Origin: Adiantum capillus-veneris
Lineage: Eukaryota > Streptophyta > Polypodiopsida > Polypodiales > Pteridaceae
Length of the DNA: 64,000 nucleotides
Direction: 5' to 3'
NCBI GenBank assembly: GCA_014529385.2
Contig: CM043966.1
Location: 142,887,711-142,951,710, forward strand
The notes under the pieces are model-generated. The model searched no databases and had not been told where the DNA came from. It saw only the letters and a list, made by a program, of their open reading frames with translations. This document shows, one piece after another, positions 59,698-64,000 of this stretch (the stretch's first letter is position 1; every line of letters begins with the position of its first letter). Position numbers and translations under genes: made by a program.

Positions 59698-62009
59698 TTA
59701 AACTCTTTGCTGTTGAGATAATGATGTGATGAGAAGAGGCATACCGTGCTGAGGAGTAAGGGTGGCCCGTAGATACGGAGCATGCTGATATGTCGGTGAG
59801 AGCCGAAAGCAGAACCTTTGCAGAACAGACGCAAGCACAAGCTTGGCCTCTAGCATGGCAAATGTCTGCCCTATGCAAATGTGAGGTCCAAATCCGAAAG
59901 CCATAAACCCGTGCATGCCCTTACAAGCACGTGCAATGCCATTTGCAAACCGTTCAGGGTGAAACTCATCCGCATCATCGCCCCATAGCTCCTTGTCTCG
60001 ATGCACCACTCCACAGAGTATGGTGAGCCGAACACCCGGGGGCATACTGGCCTGCTTATCCACCGCCTCTTGAGCACCGGTGCTGCAATCCGCAGCTTTC
60101 GTGCGTGATATCAATTGTGGTACTGGAGTGTACAGCCTCAAGGTCTCCAACAAGATCATCTCCAACTGGCAACATGAAGTTCCACACAGTTTCAATTGAA
60201 ATAAGAAGGGAAGCACCCAAGAATACCCAAGACCCTGACCTCCCAAGAGCAATCAGCCTTTTTATTAAGTTGTCCTTTGTAACCCCCCACAACATACATT
60301 TGCACAAAACAAGAAGAAAAATGATCCCTTAACTTTCAAATAGCAGAAAGGCTCTTACAATTTTCAGCTTGCTGTGAGCATTTACATGCCCCTCGGATCC
60401 ATGCATTTCAAGAACCTCTGCTCTGGCCCGCTCTTGCCAATCAGGGTAGGCAGCCATGAGCATTGCTGCCCACGTTAGAAGATTGGCTGCAGTGTCATGG
60501 CCAGCAAAAAAGAAAGTCCTGCACTCATCTATAATATCCTTAGTTGTCAGTACAGATCCGCTTGCAAGCGCACTGCTGTTTGCTGCTAAAATCCGTCCGA
60601 GTAGGTCCTCCCCATATGAATTAGCTTCATGATTGCAGACCCCCAGTGTTCGATTTTCCACAATTCTTCGTAGTGTTTTATCTATGCGTCTTTGCAGAGC
60701 CCAGCATAGTCGATTTCTAGCTGTGGGCAGAAACCTAACATCCCAAAATCACAAATATCCTCAACATTTTCAATTTTTTGATACAAGATGCTTGCTACCT
60801 GTAGCCAGGAAATATAGCATGGCGAGCCATGTCACGGTAAGTTGCTTTAATTATGGTCTGTTGATCCTCGAAAACTGCCTTGCCTTCTTTGTAATTGCTG
60901 CCGAAGGAGGTGCGGCAAAGGATATCAGCAGAGACTTTTAAGAATTCCCGAGAAACATCTAGCTCAAACTCTGACATGGAGTTGTGTTGGGCATGTTGTT
61001 CCCATGATTCGATCATCTCAATAACACACGCAAACATTTGTGCGCCCATAGCCTGAGCACATAGAACACATCTTTCAAGTTTGAGCTCTCAGACTGCGTA
61101 CAGATGCACAAAAAATGATGCTAAGACACTCTCTTATGAGAGCAAACAAATGTCGTAATGACCCTTATTGTTCAGGTGCATAGTAGTTGAACCCTCTTTT
61201 TCTGCAGAGGAAAGCACCTGACAGCCCCTCTTCTTGAGAGAGCCCAAAGCAAGCCCTCTGTAGCCATTTTGGCAGGACCACCTGCAAGGACACCAGGAGA
61301 AGAAGAGCACTCTCTAGAGATTCGCTCTACATCAGCAGTCCGAGTCAGGTAATGTTCTCTTTTGAGATTTGCTTCATCGCTTGTCATGTTTTGCCCATAG
61401 AAGAGGCAGTAGCAGTAGAAGGCCTGGGCCTCTGCTAAAAGGAGTCCAGCATGTATTTCAGAAAACACCCAAAGGGTTGCCACGCCCTCAAATAAGACCC
61501 TCTGGAGTAGCCAATCTGACACTGTCTCCATTTCAGTTGTCCACACTTCCTTGAGTGTTTGTTTCAACTCCTTATAATTAGCATTTTGCTCCATTTCTAG
61601 GTACCCAATATTAATTTGTGACAAACTCCTCTTCTGTACTTAGGTTACCCTTAAGCCTCATTAAATCTCAGTGGGCTTCCAAAGCTTGAGTCTGATGTAT
61701 GCTCCTCTTCAAAAAATGGGACCAACATTGAAACAAGAAGCAACAAGAAAAAAGCACCTTGAGTTTGTCAGTAGCAAAGGCAGGGTTCAGGATGCGGCGT
61801 CGGTGCTCCCACTCATCAGCATCGACCGTCAACAAACTCCGCCCGAAAATTCGCTTCACAGCAACATACGCAGTGGGGAACTTCACATACTCTTTCCATT
61901 TGGATGACAAAATTTCTTTAGCTTGGTCAGCATTCACGACACTGAGAGATGGGCGCTGTCCAAGCCAGAAAACAAATGAATTCCCTGCAGACGCTGGCAA
62001 TGACGACCA

Positions 62010-62064
<55 letters not shown>

Positions 62065-62432
62065 CACAGACACACACACACACAAGCATGCTCAAATTTA
62101 CTAAGTGCAGACAACCAGGAAGCTCATTGACGATTACCACCACGGGAAGTTGACGAATCAGTGCATTTGGCAAAGTAAAAGGCCCAGATCCGTGAGAGAT
62201 AGCGATGGTCCAAGGGGCCAGAGGCATGAGGGCAAGAGTAAGCTGCCTGCTGAAGGCGGCTAATTTCCAGGGTGTTTCCTACAATGGGAGTATAAGGGAG
62301 GACGGTCAGACCGTGGGAGCGCAGGAGGCGAGACAGCTTTAATGGCCTCCAGCAGAAGCACCTATAGAGGCTGAGGCACAGGCAGGTCAGCCCCGCCACT
62401 ATCCATGCGGCTGCCACGGCGCCATTCATCAT
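59698..62432 (-). CDS. Cytochrome P450 monooxygenase, CYP72 clan, five exons
   Basis: Exons (minus): 62432-62138, 61984-61758, 61052-60799, 60734-60359, 60165-59698. All four introns are GT-AG, the phases agree, and the total is 1620 nt (539 residues plus stop), a normal P450 length. An N-terminal membrane anchor (about residues 3-27) is followed by a proline-bearing hinge. The oxygen-binding I-helix has AGHDTA (336-341), the K-helix ETLR (391-394), then PERF (454-457) and the heme loop FGFGPHICIG with ligand Cys481. The loop has His where CYP72-clan enzymes usually have Arg. CYP72-clan enzymes hydroxylate hormones, fatty acids or terpenoids in the ER; the substrate here is unknown. The first of two adjacent Mets is taken as start. 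Intron 1 contains a (CT)n tract; intron 2 holds an unrelated 150-codon frame (61624-61172). Confidence 0.88.
62013..62068 (+). repeat. (CT)n microsatellite in P450 intron 1
   Basis: About 26 CT units on the plus strand, so (GA)n on the P450 sense strand, followed by CA units. It lies between the intron donor at 62137 and the acceptor at 61985. Confidence 0.92.
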
Positions 62433-62453
62433 CGCAAGAGAGCGAGAGTTCGT

Positions 62454-62741
62454 AGTGTGTGTGTGTGAGCCTATGGGTATAAGGGAAGTATGTGCGACTT
62501 CCCCCAACTTGCGAGCCCCGTTTTCGTGTGATTTTTCACGTCCCTTGTATTCCGCACTTTCTTGCAATATTGATCATTTGTTCGCGTCCCTCAATCTCAT
62601 GTCCCTCTTGCGTTCAGTTTCAAGTTGTGTTTCTTGTGTGTGCGTTTGCTTGCTTGCAGGTCCCGTTTGCAACGCAGGTGAGCCGACGCGGTCCCATTTC
62701 AGCGACGTCCCGAACGAGGGCGTCACACATGGTATCAGAGC
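62454..62741 (+). repeat. Element D 5' LTR end and tRNA-Met primer site
   Basis: TGGTATCAGAGC at 62730-62741 follows sequence ending GTCACACA. A TATAAG box at about 62475 and a possible TG start at 62454 would give an LTR of about 276 bp, but the left edge is unproven. It lies within about 20 bp of the P450 ATG. Confidence 0.6.
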
Positions 62742-62849
62742 TTCGGCTCGAGTCCCCACCGACCCGACATCGGCCCGTGGTCCGTGGTTGTCACCACGTT
62801 TTCGGTCCGTCTGCCTCGTTTTTCCACGTTTCTCTGCTTTCTCGGCCTA

Positions 62850-63230
62850 TTTTGCCCCGTCCCTTGCGTTTCCTCCACGTTCCCCACAGTTTTTCACCGT
62901 TTCGCCTCGTTGGACCCGCGTTTTACCCTGTTTTCACTGCATTCTCCACGTTCTTGGCCCGTTTTGTCCCGTCCCTTGCGTTTTCTCCACGTTCCCCATC
63001 GTTTTTCGTCGTTTTGCCTCGTTTGACCCGCGTTCCTTGCCGTTTTGCCCCGTTTGGACGCATTTCTCCACATTCCACATCGTTTTTCAACGTTTTACCT
63101 CGTTTTGCCCCGTCTTACACCGTTTGGGACTGGTTTTCATCGTTTTGGACCCCGTTTTACATTGTTTCATAGTTTTTCGACGTTTTCAAGCCGTTTTCTC
63201 GCAGTTTTCTAGTTTACGATATTTTTTAGT
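62850..63230 (+). repeat. Element D leader with tandem approximately 112-bp repeats
   Basis: ttttg(c/t)cccgtcccttgcg begins units at 62850 and 62962, each continuing ctccacgttcccca, cgttt(c/t)gcctcgtt and gacccgcg. A degenerate third unit starts near 63042. The strand is strongly pyrimidine-rich. Confidence 0.75.
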
Positions 63231-63261
63231 TTTCCTCGGCTCCAGCCACCAGAACACCCCA

Positions 63262-64000
63262 ATGGCGGGAAATCAAGAAGATGAAGAAGGATACAGGACT
63301 GAACTTGATCTGCATAGAGCCCCCAAGAAGAACAAAGAAAAGAAGTCGCGACAAGATCACCAAGATCCAAGTGAAAAGAGACTGGAGGCACGCATCATGG
63401 CCTCCGTGGAACACCAAATCAATATGATGTCTGCTAATCTGAGCGACATGTTGCAAACACAGCTAGGCCAACGACACGAAGACCGCCCGGGCACCAGTAA
63501 TGTCAACACGTGGCAAAACACACAAAGACGACCGCGGCCCGGAAGACTAGAGACAGTCGACGAAGACGATACTACCAGGATGACCGAAGTGAAGGGCGCT
63601 ACTACAGCCCTGAGAGAACTCTAGAAGATGAAAACAGGCTGGGCAAATTCAAACCCATTCCCCCAGAGAAGTACAAAGGCCATCGCACCTCACTGGAGCT
63701 CAACAAGTGGTTCAGAGAGGTAGAAGACTATATGCAGTGGAACAACATAGGCAGACGCAGATGGGTGCAAGTGGCCAAAACCTTCCTGACCGACGACACC
63801 TATGTATGGTTTCTCACTGAACAACCATCAAAGCACTGGGAGGCCTGGGAAGACTTACAAAGAGATATGCTCAGCTATTTTGTCCCAGAAAATGAAGGCA
63901 ACAAAGTCAGAGATTCGTGGCGCGATCTACGTCAAGACGGCCACATATCCGATTACATTGTCAAGTATAGGCGACTAATGCTCCAACTCCCGTTGATGCA
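63262..64000 (+). pseudogene. gag: Element D gag (5' part, runs off the window)
   Basis: Starts at ATG 63262 (MAGNQEDEEGY), Lys/Glu-rich. A shift near 63540-63590 leads to the second frame, open to the window end: KFKPIPPEKYKGHRTSLEL, WFREVEDYMQW, WEDLQRDMLSYFVPENE, DYIVKYRRLMLQLP. That is the gag domain of a Ty3/gypsy-type element. The shift may be a single indel; downstream pol is not in the window. Confidence 0.75.

Noticed and set aside
62455-63261. Reading the 389-codon frame from 62455 as a protein starting there.
   Set aside because: The first 269 codons cross an LTR end, a primer site and the repeated leader. The gag-like part starts at ATG 63262.

Overview
This window looks like transposable-element-dense nuclear DNA of a land plant with a large genome. 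The reasons are intron-containing genes with GT-AG junctions, a microsomal cytochrome P450 of the plant CYP72 clan, Ty3/gypsy (Athila-like) and Ty1/copia LTR retrotransposons primed by plant-type tRNAs, and very frequent (CT)n/(GA)n tracts. I cannot fix the species. A non-flowering plant such as a fern is possible, but that is inference only.

Layout. 1-10966: a minus-strand Athila-like gypsy element (G1), gag to beyond integrase, with PBS and 5' LTR on the right and the 3' LTR off the left edge. It abuts a copia RT-RNase H fragment with a 3' LTR (copia A, about 10967-13512). 13.2-15.1 kb: diverged duplicated repeats, a minisatellite, a (CT)n tract and hairpins. 15.2-26.1 kb: two convergent multi-exon genes of unrecognised family, X (+) and Y (-), with stop codons about 60 bp apart. 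Gene X is split in a coding exon by a complete copia element (copia B, 16903-22979) with 486-bp LTRs and target duplication ACAAT. Copia B has lost its reverse transcriptase and carries a piece of a host PEP-mutase-family gene. 26.4-38.0 kb: a 780-bp solo LTR, two plus-strand gypsy LTR/leader remnants and a truncated minus-strand gypsy element (G2) with an unusual gag N-terminus. 38.0-48.8 kb: a second Athila-like minus element (G3), full of frameshifts, with long tandem leader repeats. 48.9-52.9 kb: a decayed 5'-truncated copia element (copia C). 53-56.7 kb: LTR debris and AT-rich DNA without genes. 56736-58955: a 2.2-kb nonautonomous LTR element with target duplication AGAAT. 59698-62432: an apparently intact five-exon P450 gene (-). 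62.45-64 kb: the 5' end of another plus-strand LTR element (D), whose LTR lies directly upstream of the P450 start codon.

How it fits together: the P450 is the only gene that reads as intact. Everything else is retrotransposon sequence at several stages of decay or host sequence broken by it. The most unusual points are an aspartic-protease-like domain after the integrase of G1, the host gene fragment inside copia B, the interruption of gene X that can be resolved to the base, tandemly repeated 5' leaders in three separate elements, and an almost frameshift-free gag-pol of G1 whose nine stop codons can all be derived from Gln or Arg codons by C-to-T change.
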